Assembly: GCA_965197575.1 (NCBI GenBank)
Contig: OZ240214.1
Location: 1,798,001-1,862,000 of the forward strand
Length of the DNA stretch: 64,000 nucleotides
DNA from: VXOI01 sp965197575
GTDB taxonomy: Bacteria; Chloroflexota; Dehalococcoidia; Lucifugimonadales; UBA3495
Reading direction: 5' to 3'
A program made the position numbers and the translations under genes. A model generated the notes under the pieces. That model did not search any database. It saw nothing but the letters and a program-made list of their open reading frames with translations, and had not been told where the DNA came from. Position 1 is the first letter of the stretch, and each line of letters starts with the position of its first letter. Below, piece after piece: positions 1 to 7,639 of the stretch.

Positions 1-463
1 TGTAGGAGCCGAAGTAGGGCCCGCCGCTGGTGGCGCACACCCCCATCGAGATGACCCACTTGGGGTCGCCCATCTGGTCGTAGATGCGGCGGATGGCCGG
101 GGACATCTTCCAGGTCACGGTCCCAGCGACGATCATCAGGTCGGCCTGGCGCGGCGAGGCCCGGAACGCTTCCATGCCGAACCGGGCAATGTCGAACCGC
201 CCCATGCTGCTCGCGATCATCTCGAAGGCGCAACAGGCCAGGCCGAAAGTCACCGGCCAGAGGGCCGACTTCCGGCTCCAGTTGACCAGGGCGTCCACCG
301 AGGTCACCATTAGGTTGTTCTTGAGGTCTTCCGGCACTTCGATGGTCGGTTCGGCCAGCGGCGCTGCGGAAGAATCCTTCAACTCCTGGACCACTTGACC
401 TTCCGCTTGGTCCAGGTGCCAGGTCCGCAGGTGGAGCGGGCCGCCGTCTTGAGGAAAAGCCAA
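1..463 (-). CDS. nuoB: NADH-quinone oxidoreductase subunit B (NuoB), 3' end outside window
   Basis: NuoB carries iron-sulfur cluster N2 in the peripheral arm of respiratory complex I and passes electrons to quinone. About 154 residues are visible, including the paired cysteines in GLACCAFEM near residues 77-78 and a further cysteine in GVCATSGGP near residue 143; the last cluster ligand lies beyond base 1. I chose the TTG at 463 because a strong GGAGG lies just upstream. This gives roughly 50 residues before the usual family start, so the ATG near residue 52 is an alternative. It follows nuoA by 14 bp, as in standard nuo operons. Confidence 0.93.
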   Translation of the reverse strand, partial: MAFPQDGGPLHLRTWHLDQAEGQVVQELKDSSAAPLAEPTIEVPEDLKNNLMVTSVDALVNWSRKSALWPVTFGLACCAFEMIASSMGRFDIARFGMEAFRASPRQADLMIVAGTVTWKMSPAIRRIYDQMGDPKWVISMGVCATSGGPYFGSY

Positions 464-477
464 CGCTGCCTCCTCTC

Positions 478-864
478 CTATGCCCATTCGAGGTCGCGTT
501 TGCGCCAAGCGTAGGCCAAACCGACCAGCAGGATTCCCACGAACACCGCCATCTCGATCAGGGCGAACAGCTCCAACCGCAGGAACTTGGTGGCCCACGG
601 GTAGAGGAATATCACCTCTACGTCGAAAATCACGAAGAGGATGGCGAACATATAGTACCGGAAGTTGAACAGGTTCCAACGCCCGCCGATGGCCTCCATC
701 CCGCACTCGTAGGTGTCCGACTTGACCGGCGTCGGGGCGCTTGGGCGTAGCCCGAACCGGGAGGCCGTCCAGGACAGCAACAACATGCTGACCGGAACGA
801 CGATTGCAATAGCGAGGAATATAGCGATCAGGCCGTATTGCCTGAAGTAATCGTCTAATAGCAT
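478..864 (-). CDS. nuoA: NADH-quinone oxidoreductase subunit A (NuoA)
   Basis: NuoA is a small three-helix membrane subunit of complex I beside the quinone site. The protein shows three hydrophobic segments and the family motif YECGMEAIGG in the loop after helix 1. I placed the start at the ATG at 864 (MLLDDYFRQYG), which matches the normal NuoA N terminus; an in-frame TTG at 903 would add 13 residues but has no clear ribosome binding site. It is the first gene of a leftward nuoAB unit. The remaining nuo genes would lie beyond the left edge of the window. Confidence 0.93.
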   Translation of the reverse strand: MLLDDYFRQYGLIAIFLAIAIVVPVSMLLLSWTASRFGLRPSAPTPVKSDTYECGMEAIGGRWNLFNFRYYMFAILFVIFDVEVIFLYPWATKFLRLELFALIEMAVFVGILLVGLAYAWRKRDLEWA

Positions 865-1009
865 CGGTGCAACGCTAGCGAGTTTGTCTGGCGGCCAGTC
901 CAAAATCAGGGCGGTAAAGACCGGCTAGATTATATCAGAGACTCGCGGGACTGCTAATATATCGAATGCCGGACATGAGGCAGGAATCCAACCGGAATTA
1001 GGGGGCAGA

Positions 1010-2245
1010 GTGACCGAAGCGACGGATGCCAAATCAGAAAACCAGCAGGCGAAAGGCCCGCTGGACGGGCTAAAGGTGCTCGACTTGTCGATGATCGTGG
1101 CCGGAGGAACGGCCAGCAGTCTGATGGCCGATTTCGGGGCCGAGGTGGTCAAGATCGAACGGCCCGGCACGGGCGACCCGCTGCGCAATTGGGGGCCGTT
1201 CGCTAACGGCGTCTCCCTGTGGTGGAAAGTCCATTCCCGGAACAAGAAATCGGTCACGCTCGATCTGGGTTCCAGCGAAGGCCAGGGTCTTCTCAAGAGG
1301 CTGGCGGAACAGGCCGACGTCTTGATCGAGGGCTTCCGGCCCGGCGTGATGGAGCGCTGGGGCTTGGGGCCGGACGAACTGCACGAGGTGAACCCTCATT
1401 TGGTCATGCTGCGTTATTCGGGGTTCGGCCAGACCGGCCCCTACCGGGAGCGGCCCGGCTTCGGCACGATAGCCGAGTGCATGAGCGGCTACGTCGGCAT
1501 GACCGGGTTTCAAGACACGCCGCCAGTGCTGCCCCCGGTGCCCTTGGCCGACGAAGTGGCCGGCGTGTTCGGCGCGATGGCCGGGATGATGGCCCTTTAT
1601 TATCGGGACCGCGGCGGTTCCGGGAAGGGACAGGTGGTAGACGTGAGCCTGTTCGAGCCACTGTTCCGCTTGTGCATCCCCCACGTCACGATATACGACC
1701 TGCTGGGCATCAGCCGGGAACGGGTGGGCAACGACTTCCCCGACGCCGCTCCCCGCAGCCTCTACCGCACCGGCGACGAGCGTTGGCTGGGCCTCTCGGC
1801 CACCTCGCAGAGCACCTTCGAGAACCTGGCCAAGGCTATGGGTATGCCGGAGTTGATCGACCGCCCCGGCTTCAAGGACAACGCCGCCCGGCTGGAAAAC
1901 CGGCAGGAACTGAACGAAGAGTTGGACGCCTGGCTATCGGACCGCACGCTGGACGAAACGCTGGAGCAGCTCATTCCCGCCGGCGGCGTGGTCGGCCCAG
2001 TATACAACGCGGCCCAGATCGTCGCCGACCCGCATTACCAGGCCCGCGAGGACATCGTCGAGATCGACGACGACGAGCTTGGCCGCACCCGGATGCTGGG
2101 CATCGTCCCCAAGTTCAGCGAAACGCCGGGCGCGGTGGAGCACGCCGGCCCCAGGGTGGGCCAGCACAATGCCCAGGTGTACGCCGGTTGGCTGGGCTTG
2201 GACGACGAGGAACTGGCCGCGCTGGCGGAGCGGGGCGCCATATGA
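1010..2245 (+). CDS. Family III CoA-transferase (CaiB/BaiF)
   Basis: This 411-residue protein has the full CaiB/BaiF layout: N-terminal LDLSMIVAGGTASSLMADFG, then VVKIERPGTGDPLRNWG, NKKSVTLDL, and the likely catalytic aspartate D181 in PLADEVAGV. Members move CoA between carboxylic acids such as formate, oxalate, carnitine or aromatic acids; the substrate cannot be told from sequence. The GTG start at 1010 follows an AGGGGGC motif. Its stop overlaps the start of rdgB (ATGA), so the two are probably co-transcribed. A second family member lies at 38494-39738. Confidence 0.92.
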   Translation: MTEATDAKSENQQAKGPLDGLKVLDLSMIVAGGTASSLMADFGAEVVKIERPGTGDPLRNWGPFANGVSLWWKVHSRNKKSVTLDLGSSEGQGLLKRLAEQADVLIEGFRPGVMERWGLGPDELHEVNPHLVMLRYSGFGQTGPYRERPGFGTIAECMSGYVGMTGFQDTPPVLPPVPLADEVAGVFGAMAGMMALYYRDRGGSGKGQVVDVSLFEPLFRLCIPHVTIYDLLGISRERVGNDFPDAAPRSLYRTGDERWLGLSATSQSTFENLAKAMGMPELIDRPGFKDNAARLENRQELNEELDAWLSDRTLDETLEQLIPAGGVVGPVYNAAQIVADPHYQAREDIVEIDDDELGRTRMLGIVPKFSETPGAVEHAGPRVGQHNAQVYAGWLGLDDEELAALAERGAI

Positions 2246-2955
2246 GCGGGCCCAACTTGAACAGTCGCGGTCGGCGCCGCCTGCTGGTGGGCACCGGCAA
2301 CCCCGGCAAGCTCCGGGAGTACGCCCAACTGTTGCGGGACGCGCCCTTCGAGTTGGTCTCGCTGGCCGACTTGGGCATCACCCACGACGTGGAAGAAACC
2401 GGGGCCACCTTCGCCGACAACGCTTGGCTGAAGGCTTCGGAGTACGCCGCGATCAGCGGGATGCTGACCCTGGCCGACGACTCGGGGCTGGAAGTGGACG
2501 CGCTCGACGGCGAACCCGGAGTGAAGTCGGCCCGATACGGCCCGGCATTGGACGAACCGGGGGCCTGCCGCTCCGACGCTGACCGGGTGGCGCTGCTATT
2601 GCACAACCTGGCCGGAGTGCCTTGGGAGAAGCGCACCGCCCGCTTCCGTTGCGTGATCGCGGTCGCCGACCCCGGCGGGAGGAACGCGGACGTCCCACGG
2701 CTACTGGCCTCGGTAGTTGGGTCGGTGGCGGGAATGATACAATACACGCCGGAAGGGGAAGGCGGTTTCGGCTACGATCCGGTGTTCTATCTGCCCTCGT
2801 TCGGCAAGACTGTGGCCCAACTCTCCTTGGCGGACAAGAACCGGATCAGCCATCGCGGTTCCGCCGCCGCCCGGGCGGTGCAGGTCTTGGAGCAACTCCG
2901 CCCGGCCTCAGCCAAAACTCCAGAGAGAGCGCGCTCGACGAACGAATGGTATTAG
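2242..2955 (+). CDS. rdgB: Non-canonical purine NTP pyrophosphatase (RdgB/HAM1)
   Basis: RdgB hydrolyses ITP, dITP and XTP to monophosphates so that deaminated purines are not built into nucleic acid. The start ATG at 2242 overlaps the previous stop, giving 237 residues. Family motifs are present in order: TGNPGKLREY near residue 18, ADDSGLEVDALDGEPGV near 78, EGGFGYDPVF near 176 and LADKNRISHRGSA near 198. A serine-threonine-rich tail of about 15 residues extends past the usual family end and overlaps the start of moaA by 10 bp. Confidence 0.95.
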   Translation: MSGPNLNSRGRRRLLVGTGNPGKLREYAQLLRDAPFELVSLADLGITHDVEETGATFADNAWLKASEYAAISGMLTLADDSGLEVDALDGEPGVKSARYGPALDEPGACRSDADRVALLLHNLAGVPWEKRTARFRCVIAVADPGGRNADVPRLLASVVGSVAGMIQYTPEGEGGFGYDPVFYLPSFGKTVAQLSLADKNRISHRGSAAARAVQVLEQLRPASAKTPERARSTNEWY

Positions 2956-3959
2956 ACACTTTCGGCAGGCCCATGCGGGACCTGCGCATCTCGGTCACCG
3001 ACCGCTGCAATTTCCGCTGTCCTTACTGTATGCCCGCTGAAATCTTCGGCGAGGCCTACGAGTTTCTGCCGCGGGAGGAAATCCTCACTTTCGAGGAAAT
3101 TGCCCGGCTCGTCCGCCTGTTCGCCGGTTTCGGCGTCACCAAGGCCCGGATTACCGGCGGCGAGCCGTTGCTGCGGACCGAGTTGCCCCGACTGATCGGA
3201 ATGATCGCCGGTATCGACGGCATCGAAGACGTGACCCTCACCACCAACGGCTATCTCCTGGCCCAGCAGGCCGAGGAGCTGAAGGCGGCGGGACTGCAAC
3301 GCATCACGGTCAGTCTCGACAGCGTGGACGACGAGGTTTTCAAGCTGATGAACGGCCGGGGCTTCGGCTCGCGGCGTGTGCTTCACGCCATCCAGCGGGC
3401 CGCCGAGGCCGGGTTGTTGCCGGTCAAGATCAACGCCGTGGTGCAGCGGGGAGTCAACGACCACACCGTCGTGGACCTGGCCCGTCACTTCAAGGGCTCC
3501 GGCCACATAGTCCGGTTCATCGAATACATGGACGTAGGAAACCGCAACGGCTGGAAGCTGGACCAAGTGGTGAGCGCCGACGAGATCATCGCCCGAATCG
3601 ACGCGGAGATGCCCCTGGAGCCGCTGGAAAGCAACTACTCCGGCGAGGTGGCCGAGCGCTACCGTTACCGGGACGGCGAGGGCGAAATCGGCATCATCGC
3701 CTCGGTTACCCGCCCCTTCTGCGGCGCTTGCACCCGCCTGCGGCTGTCCACCGACGGCCAGATTTTCACCTGCCTGTTCGCCAACAAGGGGACGAGCCTG
3801 CGTGACCCCATGCGCGCGGGCGCCACCGACGACGAGTTGCGAGACCTGATCACGAATATCTGGGGCCGCCGCGCCGACCGCTACTCCGAGGAACGGGCCG
3901 CCGCCACGCCGCAAATGCCCCGCCCGGCCAAGGTGGAGATGTACCAGATAGGCGGGTAG
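2946..3959 (+). CDS. moaA: GTP 3',8-cyclase MoaA
   Basis: MoaA is the radical SAM enzyme that begins molybdenum cofactor synthesis by rearranging GTP with the help of MoaC. The radical SAM cluster motif CNFRCPYC is at residues 21-28 and the second C-terminal cluster is in CGACTRLRLSTDGQIFTC near residue 260. The protein ends in GG, a conserved and functionally important MoaA feature. I chose the ATG at 2946, giving 337 residues, a normal length; a longer open frame upstream is only readthrough of rdgB in another frame. moaC lies 0.6 kb downstream as part of a fusion gene. Confidence 0.95.
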   Translation: MVLDTFGRPMRDLRISVTDRCNFRCPYCMPAEIFGEAYEFLPREEILTFEEIARLVRLFAGFGVTKARITGGEPLLRTELPRLIGMIAGIDGIEDVTLTTNGYLLAQQAEELKAAGLQRITVSLDSVDDEVFKLMNGRGFGSRRVLHAIQRAAEAGLLPVKINAVVQRGVNDHTVVDLARHFKGSGHIVRFIEYMDVGNRNGWKLDQVVSADEIIARIDAEMPLEPLESNYSGEVAERYRYRDGEGEIGIIASVTRPFCGACTRLRLSTDGQIFTCLFANKGTSLRDPMRAGATDDELRDLITNIWGRRADRYSEERAAATPQMPRPAKVEMYQIGG

Positions 3960-3984
3960 GAATCCGAAAGTCTGGCGGCGACAA

Positions 3985-4284
3985 TTGACCTTTAGAGACT
4001 CACAAGGGCGCCTGGTACGATTTCCCCATGAACGGCTGAACCACATCCTCGAAAGGCACTCCGAAATGGCTGGCATGGAATGGGCCATTCGTGAGACTCT
4101 CGCATTACCATACGCATCATTACCTTCCGTAAGGAACCCGACCAATGTTGTTGAGTATTACAGGTGGTTCACCGATACTAATGGGAGTGGCAAATACGTC
4201 CGAGTAGTTGTGAGATACAGCCAGCAGGACGCCTTCGTACTGACCGCCCATTTCACCCGTCGAATCCCACGAAGAGGTGCATGA
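3985..4284 (+). CDS. Small PBECR/DUF4258-like putative nuclease, first gene of a DUF2283 pair
   Basis: A 99-residue protein starting at TTG 3985. It has an N-terminal helix with HERLNHILERH, a central variable part, and a C-terminal strand pair VRVVVRYSQQDAFVLTAHF followed by a basic tail. This layout (a His-rich helix, then paired strands ending in a basic residue) resembles small RNase-like domains of the PBECR/DUF4258/RelE type. That assignment comes from pattern memory, not a search. It overlaps the DUF2283 gene by 4 bp (ATGA), as in toxin-antitoxin pairs. It sits between moaA and the moaC fusion and looks like an insertion into that cluster. Confidence 0.7.
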   Translation: MTFRDSQGRLVRFPHERLNHILERHSEMAGMEWAIRETLALPYASLPSVRNPTNVVEYYRWFTDTNGSGKYVRVVVRYSQQDAFVLTAHFTRRIPRRGA

Positions 4285-4517
4285 TGGACCCCAAGCGAGT
4301 CAACATCTGGTACGACCCCGAAGGTGATTTCCTTGAGGTCATATGGGCAGACAGGGCCGGGGAGTTCATCGACACGATTGACGGACAAGCCGACATCAAG
4401 ATAGACGATGAAGGCAACATATTGGGATTTCAAATCCACGCGGTGAGCAAGATTACCAAGCCTCTGGACGTGACGTTCGAGTACGATCCGGAGGAGGAAC
4501 CTGCGGGGCTTGCTTAA
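4281..4517 (+). CDS. DUF2283 family protein
   Basis: A 78-residue acidic protein with the DUF2283 signature: WYDPEGDFLEVIW, then IDGQADIKIDDEGNILGFQI and a short C-terminal extension. No biochemical function is known for the family. Its start overlaps the previous stop, so it is translationally coupled to the small nuclease-like gene and could be its antitoxin or partner. A second coupled pair of the same type is at 21520-22264. The next gene, the RNase HI-MoaC fusion, starts 28 bp downstream. Confidence 0.85.
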   Translation: MMDPKRVNIWYDPEGDFLEVIWADRAGEFIDTIDGQADIKIDDEGNILGFQIHAVSKITKPLDVTFEYDPEEEPAGLA

Positions 4518-4545
4518 GCGCACCGAGGATGCACAGGCGGGAAAA

Positions 4546-5619
4546 ATGGCATCAAAGAATGAAGTTGTTATATATACCGACGGCGCTTGTATCGGGAACC
4601 CGGGTCCTGGAGGTTACGGCGCGGTGTTGCTGGCCGGCGAACATCGCAGAGAGCTCACCGGAGGATACGCCGAAACAACCAACAACCGTATGGAACTCTT
4701 AGCCGCCATCGTTGGTCTTGAAGCGTTGGAGCACCCCTGCGACGTAACCCTTTACAGCGATTCCAGGTATCTGGTCGACTCCATGGAAAAAGGGTGGGCG
4801 CGGCGATGGAAGGCCAAGGGTTGGATGCGCAGCTCGCGAGAGTCGGCTGTGAATCCAGATCTTTGGGAAAGACTCCTCACCATCGCCGAAAAGCACAACG
4901 TAGAGTTTCGCTGGGTTCGTGGTCACGCTGGAAACAGGGAAAATGAGCGGTGCGACCAACTAGCAACGCAGGCAGCCCGCGGCGAGAACCTTCCACCCGA
5001 TACCGGCTATAAGATGACGGCCGGGCCAACGTTGCCCTTTCCCGACGTAGATACAGAGACCACGCTTGATACGGCCAAACCGGCTGTTGAAGATATGTCC
5101 GGTGAAAGAATAGAAACCACACCTCCGACTACCCTCACCCACCTCGATGAGGAAGGCCGGGCCCGCATGGTTGACGTTGGCGCTAAGGAGGTCACCAACC
5201 GGGAGGCCGTGGCCCGGGGCTACGTTTCCATCCAGCCGGAAACGGCCCGTCTCATCCGCGAAGGCTTGATGAAGAAAGGCGACGTGCTGACCGTGGCCCA
5301 ACTGGCCGGCATCATGGGGGCCAAGAAGACGTCCGAGCTTATCCCGCTCTGCCATCCCCTGCCTTTGGACAAAGTGAACGTCGACCTGTCGCTGGACGAT
5401 GAACAGAGCCGGATCAACGTGACCGCCACCGCCAGCACCTCGGCCCGCACTGGCGTGGAGATGGAGGCGCTCACCGCGGTATCGGTAGCCGCGCTGACCC
5501 TCTACGACATGTGCAAGTCGGTGGACCGGGGCATCCGCATCGAGGGAATCCGCCTGGTCCGCAAGCGCGGCGGCCAAAGCGGTGACATCGACCTTGAGGA
5601 TTTAGAACCGGGGGCTTAG
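4546..5619 (+). CDS. Fusion of ribonuclease HI and cyclic pyranopterin monophosphate synthase (MoaC)
   Basis: One uninterrupted frame of 357 residues encodes two enzymes. Residues 5-145 are RNase HI, with YTDGACIGNPGPGG and active-site residues D12, E50, D72, H127 and D137. Residues 146-195 form a Pro/Thr/Asp-rich linker. Residues 197-350 are MoaC, with KKTSELIPLCHPL at 260-272 and GVEMEALTAVSVAALTLYD, the sites that make cyclic pyranopterin from the MoaA product. I chose the ATG at 4546; a TTG at 4510 would add 12 residues. An in-frame ATG at 5095 could also yield free MoaC, but its ribosome binding site is weak. Confidence 0.93.
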   Translation: MASKNEVVIYTDGACIGNPGPGGYGAVLLAGEHRRELTGGYAETTNNRMELLAAIVGLEALEHPCDVTLYSDSRYLVDSMEKGWARRWKAKGWMRSSRESAVNPDLWERLLTIAEKHNVEFRWVRGHAGNRENERCDQLATQAARGENLPPDTGYKMTAGPTLPFPDVDTETTLDTAKPAVEDMSGERIETTPPTTLTHLDEEGRARMVDVGAKEVTNREAVARGYVSIQPETARLIREGLMKKGDVLTVAQLAGIMGAKKTSELIPLCHPLPLDKVNVDLSLDDEQSRINVTATASTSARTGVEMEALTAVSVAALTLYDMCKSVDRGIRIEGIRLVRKRGGQSGDIDLEDLEPGA

Positions 5620-5656
5620 GGCGTGCGGGAATCGAGCATACTAACCGGAGGCGCAA

Positions 5657-6013
5657 ATGGGGGCAGTAACATTGACAATCGAAGTCGGGGACGTTCGAGA
5701 AGAACGGTTTGAGTCGGTAGAAGTCCTGGTTGATACTGGGGCCACTTATTCTCAAGTCCCCGGCAACCTGCTGCGCCGGTTGGGTATTCCGGTCAAATGG
5801 GAGGCACAGGTTCGGCTGGCTGACGGAAGCATAATAACCGACCAAATAGGCCAGGCAACAATTCGGTTTGAAGGCAAAACTTTCATAACCCCGGTAGCGT
5901 TCGGGAGAGAAGGCGAACCGAATCTGCTGGGCTTGGTGGCCCTGGAGACCGCTATGCTTGCCGTAGACCCGGTAGAACAGCGTCTCGTCCCAACGATAGG
6001 ATGGAAGGCGTAA
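5657..6013 (+). CDS. Retropepsin-like clan AA aspartic protease
   Basis: A 118-residue single-domain aspartic protease. The catalytic motif is VDTGATYSQVP near residues 29-39, preceded by a short strand region and followed by the second-lobe strands LADGSIITDQIG and PNLLGLVALE. Such proteins act as dimers; substrates in free-living bacteria are unknown. The start is supported by GGAGG seven bases upstream of the ATG. It follows the moaC fusion by 37 bp. A decayed relative lies at 6704-6976, on the other side of the tRNA. Confidence 0.85.
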   Translation: MGAVTLTIEVGDVREERFESVEVLVDTGATYSQVPGNLLRRLGIPVKWEAQVRLADGSIITDQIGQATIRFEGKTFITPVAFGREGEPNLLGLVALETAMLAVDPVEQRLVPTIGWKA

Positions 6014-6059
6014 AGCCCTGAAATAGCCGCCTCGCCCGAAGCGGCGGCCTAATCCGGCT

Positions 6060-6431
6060 CTAACCCCGGCGTTGGAGTTCCCGGTAAATAGCGTGGAGAG
6101 CGGCGGATGCGAACAGAATGTAATCTTCGGGCGGCAGGTCAAGCTCCCGGTACCGCTCGACCTGATCGACGTCCGACGGCCCCATCGGGCCGGGAATGAC
6201 CTCCAACTCCAACTCGCAGATTTCACCGTCGGGCAAGACCACCACACAGCCCAGGTCCGCATTCCGGCCGGTGATACCGGCGGGGGGTTCCAACTCGATG
6301 GCCTGCACCGAGGTCATGCCCAAAAACGCCGGGAAGGGGCAGAGTTGAGCGGCCAGCCGGGCGACCGATTCGTGCAGGCGAACCACTGCCTGCTCCACCA
6401 GTTCCCGGGGGCTGTCGTCCTGAGCGCTCAT
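6060..6431 (-). CDS. Hypothetical protein, no family recognised
   Basis: A 123-residue protein read leftward from the ATG at 6431 (MSAQDDSPRELVEQAVVRL); the open frame continues 31 residues upstream but that part looks like non-coding translation. The N-terminal half is helical. The C-terminal half has ELELEVIPGPMGPSDVDQVERY and ends in a helix rich in Ala and Tyr. I do not recognise the family. It is convergent with the protease gene and is the best coding frame in this stretch. Confidence 0.6.
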   Translation of the reverse strand: MSAQDDSPRELVEQAVVRLHESVARLAAQLCPFPAFLGMTSVQAIELEPPAGITGRNADLGCVVVLPDGEICELELEVIPGPMGPSDVDQVERYRELDLPPEDYILFASAALHAIYRELQRRG

Positions 6432-6588
6432 GCACCTGATGATATTACGGCCGGGAGACTTCGCCAACCGGGCAGCGCTACTGGCCAAGAACAACAAAGC
6501 CGACGGGACAATTGACACCGTCAACCGCCCGCCAGTACCATAAAATCATCGGGGTGCATCACGGCGGCTGGCCGGATGGCCCTTCGGT

Positions 6589-6663
6589 GGCAACGTAGCT
6601 CAGCGGCAGAGCGGGCGCTTCATAAGCGCTAGGTCACTGGTTCGAGCCCAGTCGTTGCCACCA
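6589..6663 (+). tRNA. tRNA with anticodon CAU (elongator Met or Ile2)
   Basis: A full cloverleaf is visible. The acceptor stem GGCAACG pairs with CGTTGCC, the D arm is GCTCAGCGGCAGAGC, the anticodon stem-loop has TTCATAA in the loop, and the T arm carries TTCGAGC. A genomic CCA follows at 6661-6663. The first base pair is G-C, so it is not a typical initiator tRNA, which has an unpaired first position. Methionine and lysidine-modified isoleucine forms cannot be separated by eye. Confidence 0.93.
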
Positions 6664-6703
6664 TTTGTCTGCAAAAGTCGCCAGTCCCAAGAGTTTTTGG
6701 GCA

Positions 6704-6976
6704 TTGGGTGTTTTCACCGCCCCAATTAGAGTCGAAAACCCCGACGACCTGCGGTGCGTCGAACTGGAAGCCGCGGTGTCCACCGCGGCTTCCTATACTT
6801 TCTTGGCTGAGGATGTGCCGCAACAACTTGGAATAGAGCGGGCGAGCCAACGCGGCTTCGAATTGGCCGACAACCGCGTCGTCGAATATCCCATTGGCTA
6901 CGTTCGCTTCCAAGTGAACGGCTACCAGGCAATTACGTTCGTAGTATTCAAGCCTCCGGACACCACGCCGCTGTAA
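6704..6976 (+). pseudogene. Decayed clan AA aspartic protease
   Basis: The frame from TTG 6704 keeps the family layout (FTAPIRVENPD, VELEAAV, ADNRVVEYPIGYVRFQVNGY). However, the catalytic DTGA motif has become STAASYTFL, so the active-site aspartate is lost, and a stop codon cuts the protein at PDTTPL, before the second-lobe PLLG strand. Both lesions point to a pseudogene. It lies just after the tRNA and is enclosed by the tRNA 3' end and a copy of that end at 6998-7018. Confidence 0.7.
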
Positions 6977-6997
6977 TGGACGGCGATTATTAGCGCG

Positions 6998-7018
6998 GGC
7001 TCGAATCCAGTCGTTGCC
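6998..7018 (+). repeat. Partial copy of the tRNA 3' end (attachment-site-like)
   Basis: This 21-bp stretch matches tRNA bases 6639-6659 (T loop and 3' acceptor strand) at 18 of 21 positions, in the same orientation, 359 bp downstream. No other part of a tRNA is present nearby. Direct duplication of a tRNA 3' end is the usual scar of integration by a tyrosine-recombinase element, and the interval holds only the decayed protease gene. Confidence 0.7.
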
Positions 7019-7024
7019 GCGGTC

Positions 7025-7270
7025 CTAGTCCACACCAAAGGAAACGACGCGGGACTTGGTCTCTTCCAGCAAAGCGGCCAGTCGAGTGCGCAGGTCGTCC
7101 TCTGTGACCAACCCATCCTCAAGGTACCAAATCTCCATAGAAACGTAGTCGATGAGTTCGTCGTCAACTTCCCCGAGGCGAAGAGTAACGTACTCTCGGA
7201 CTACTCCCAGGTCATCCAGGCGGTCAAGGTATCTCCGAAGCAGGCAGAGGAGGCCGTAATTTTGTGCCAT
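7025..7270 (-). CDS. Small hypothetical protein
   Basis: An 81-residue acidic protein, mostly helical by composition (LRRYLDRLDDLGVVREYV, EDDLRTRLAALLEE). The start ATG at 7270 is preceded by GGGAGGA at good spacing, which supports real translation. I do not recognise a family. It is divergent from, and its leader overlaps, the gene at 7291, so the two may share a control region of only a few tens of bases. Confidence 0.6.
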   Translation of the reverse strand: MAQNYGLLCLLRRYLDRLDDLGVVREYVTLRLGEVDDELIDYVSMEIWYLEDGLVTEDDLRTRLAALLEETKSRVVSFGVD

Positions 7271-7290
7271 TCGGATATTCCTCCCTCGTT

Positions 7291-7587
7291 ATGAAAGTGC
7301 GAGTCCGGTCTACTGACGATGAGCGCCGGAACCTCTTTCAGGTGCTGAATCTAAGGGGAAAGCTGCGTGCCAGCCAAGCTTACTTGACAGTAAGGCGGGA
7401 GAGCAAACGTGGCCCAGGCAGAGGACTCCCCGATGGGAAGCGGAGTCAATTGGTGGAAATCCGACTATCGGTCAACCACTACCTGATTTGCATCGCACAC
7501 AGATATATCACACCCGAGGGCAGGGGATACACGCAGCCCGATCCCAAACGAATTAACATCGACGATTTGGCCCTGATCCAGGAATGA
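7291..7587 (+). CDS. Hypothetical protein
   Basis: A 98-residue basic protein (MKVRVRSTDDERRNLF) with a C-terminal half HRYITPEGRGYTQPDPKRINIDDLALIQ. I picked the ATG at 7291 over an in-frame GTG at 7264, since the GTG would overlap the coding start of the divergent gene. No clear ribosome binding site is seen. No family was recognised. Size and arrangement suggest a mobile small-gene module. Confidence 0.5.
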   Translation: MKVRVRSTDDERRNLFQVLNLRGKLRASQAYLTVRRESKRGPGRGLPDGKRSQLVEIRLSVNHYLICIAHRYITPEGRGYTQPDPKRINIDDLALIQE

Positions 7588-7639
7588 GGGAAGCGACCGC
7601 AGAAACCCACCTATCCGGGCAACATTCGACAGTGGAGCC

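Noticed and set aside
4699..4959. Leftward frames opposite the RNase HI domain
   Set aside because: The RNase HI-MoaC frame is fully supported by active-site residues; these are antisense shadows.
6922..7167. Leftward frame containing TTGFEPA
   Set aside because: This word arises from translating tRNA-derived sequence in reverse; no gene is supported.
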